NCBI GenBank assembly: GCA_009704065.1
Contig: WLEX01000079.1
Span: forward strand, 1 to 5,839
From: Actinomycetota bacterium
GTDB taxonomy: Bacteria; Actinomycetota; Acidimicrobiia; Acidimicrobiales; Ilumatobacteraceae
Length of the DNA: 5,839 nt
Reading direction: 5' to 3'
The notes under the pieces are model-generated. The model searched no databases and was not told where the DNA came from. It saw only the letters and a list, made by a program, of their open reading frames with translations. This document shows positions 5,158 through 5,839 of the stretch, one piece after another (the first letter of the stretch is position 1; every line of letters begins with the position of its first letter). Both the position numbers and the translations under genes were made by a program.

Positions 5158-5839
5158 ATGCTGATGTTGTTGCGCGTGTTATCCCATGTCTCGATGTCAC
5201 TAATGGCCGAGTCGTAAAGGGAATCAATTTTGTCGATTTGCGTGATGCAGGTGATCCGGTGGAACTTGCTGAAAAATACGATCAGCAAGGTGCCGATGAA
5301 TTAGTTTTCCTCGACATCACAGCCTCATCAGATGGACGTGACACCATGATCGATGTTGTGCGTCGCACGGCAGACGAAGTATTTATACCTTTCACTGTGG
5401 GTGGGGGAATCCGAGAATTGTCGGACGCACGAGCATTGTTGCGTGCAGGAGCAGACAAGATCAGTGTGAATACCGCAGCGGTGCAGCGTCCTGCTGTGAT
5501 CTCTGAAATTTCGGCAGAGTTTGGCGCACAGTGCGTGGTATGCGCAATCGATGCAAAGTGGGATGTGCCAACCAATCAGTGGATGGTCTATCTCCATGGC
5601 GGTCGCACTCGAACCGACATCAGTGTCGTGGAATGGGCAGTCGATGCAGTGGCGCGCGGTGCGGGGGAACTTCTTCTCACCTCTATGGATAGAGATGGGA
5701 CTCGTGACGGTTTCGATATTGGCCTCACGCGCGCAGTGTCCGATGCAGTGGGTGTGCCTGTGATTGCAAGTGGCGGCGTTGGTGCCTTGTCTCATCTATC
5801 TGATGGCATCATTGATGGAGGTGCAACAGGTGTTCTCGC
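5154..5839 (+). CDS. hisF: Imidazole glycerol phosphate synthase, cyclase subunit HisF (3' end outside window)
   Basis: HisF uses ammonia from HisH to convert PRFAR to imidazole glycerol phosphate and AICAR. The 228 codons visible cover most of the approximately 250-260 residue barrel; the last strand and helix are cut off by the window edge. The catalytic aspartates are D14 in RVIPCLDV and D133 in VVCAIDAKW. Other markers are GRVVKGINF (18-26), [11 protein letters not shown] (48-58), the phosphate loop TVGGGIRE (81-88), [12 protein letters not shown] (99-110), [17 protein letters not shown] (172-188) and [10 protein letters not shown] (203-212). The ATG at 5154 overlaps the hisA TGA by 4 nt; the neighbouring ATG at 5158 is out of frame. 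Adjacency to hisH fits their obligate heterodimer. No damage is seen in the visible part. Confidence 0.96.
   Translation, partial: MNADVVARVIPCLDVTNGRVVKGINFVDLRDAGDPVELAEKYDQQGADELVFLDITASSDGRDTMIDVVRRTADEVFIPFTVGGGIRELSDARALLRAGADKISVNTAAVQRPAVISEISAEFGAQCVVCAIDAKWDVPTNQWMVYLHGGRTRTDISVVEWAVDAVARGAGELLLTSMDRDGTRDGFDIGLTRAVSDAVGVPVIASGGVGALSHLSDGIIDGGATGVL

Noticed and set aside
5328..5795. 155-codon minus-strand Cys/His-rich frame over hisF.
   Set aside because: Antisense shadow of hisF, whose catalytic residues and barrel motifs are intact in the sense frame.

Overview
The window looks like ordinary chromosome from a mycothiol-producing actinobacterium. The strongest marker is a mycothiol synthase (MshD) gene, since mycothiol is essentially confined to Actinobacteria. 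Base composition is close to half G+C by eye, which is low for the phylum. The HisA protein is a plain HisA rather than the bifunctional PriA seen in Mycobacterium and Streptomyces. Together these hint at a lineage outside the classical high-GC group, perhaps an Acidimicrobiia or Ilumatobacter-like aquatic actinobacterium; this placement is inference and was not tested.

Layout: bases 1-1189 are transcribed leftwards and hold mshD followed 3 nt later by the 5' part of rlmN, which runs off the left edge. Bases 1190-1211 form a very tight divergent start region. From 1212 onward everything is transcribed rightwards: nth (endonuclease III), a small unrecognised 72-residue helical protein, hisC, hisB, hisH, hisA and hisF, the last running off the right edge. 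Most rightward junctions are 4-nt stop/start overlaps (GTGA or ATGA): nth/small ORF, hisB/hisH, hisH/hisA and hisA/hisF. The exceptions are short gaps before hisC (29 nt) and hisB (50 nt). No stretch over 300 bases lacks a gene.

The right part is a late-pathway histidine cluster. HisA isomerises ProFAR to PRFAR, HisH supplies ammonia from glutamine to HisF, HisF makes imidazole glycerol phosphate (IGP) plus AICAR, HisB dehydrates IGP, and HisC transaminates imidazole acetol phosphate. hisG, hisD, hisE and hisI are not in the window. Catalytic residues are intact in every gene that can be judged.

I found no new biological system, mobile element, CRISPR array, tRNA or rRNA. The points most worth checking are a possible shared, symmetric -10 element giving leaderless mshD and nth transcripts, the same geometry at hisC, the non-PriA HisA, the small unknown ORF between nth and hisC, and an altered interface motif in HisH.
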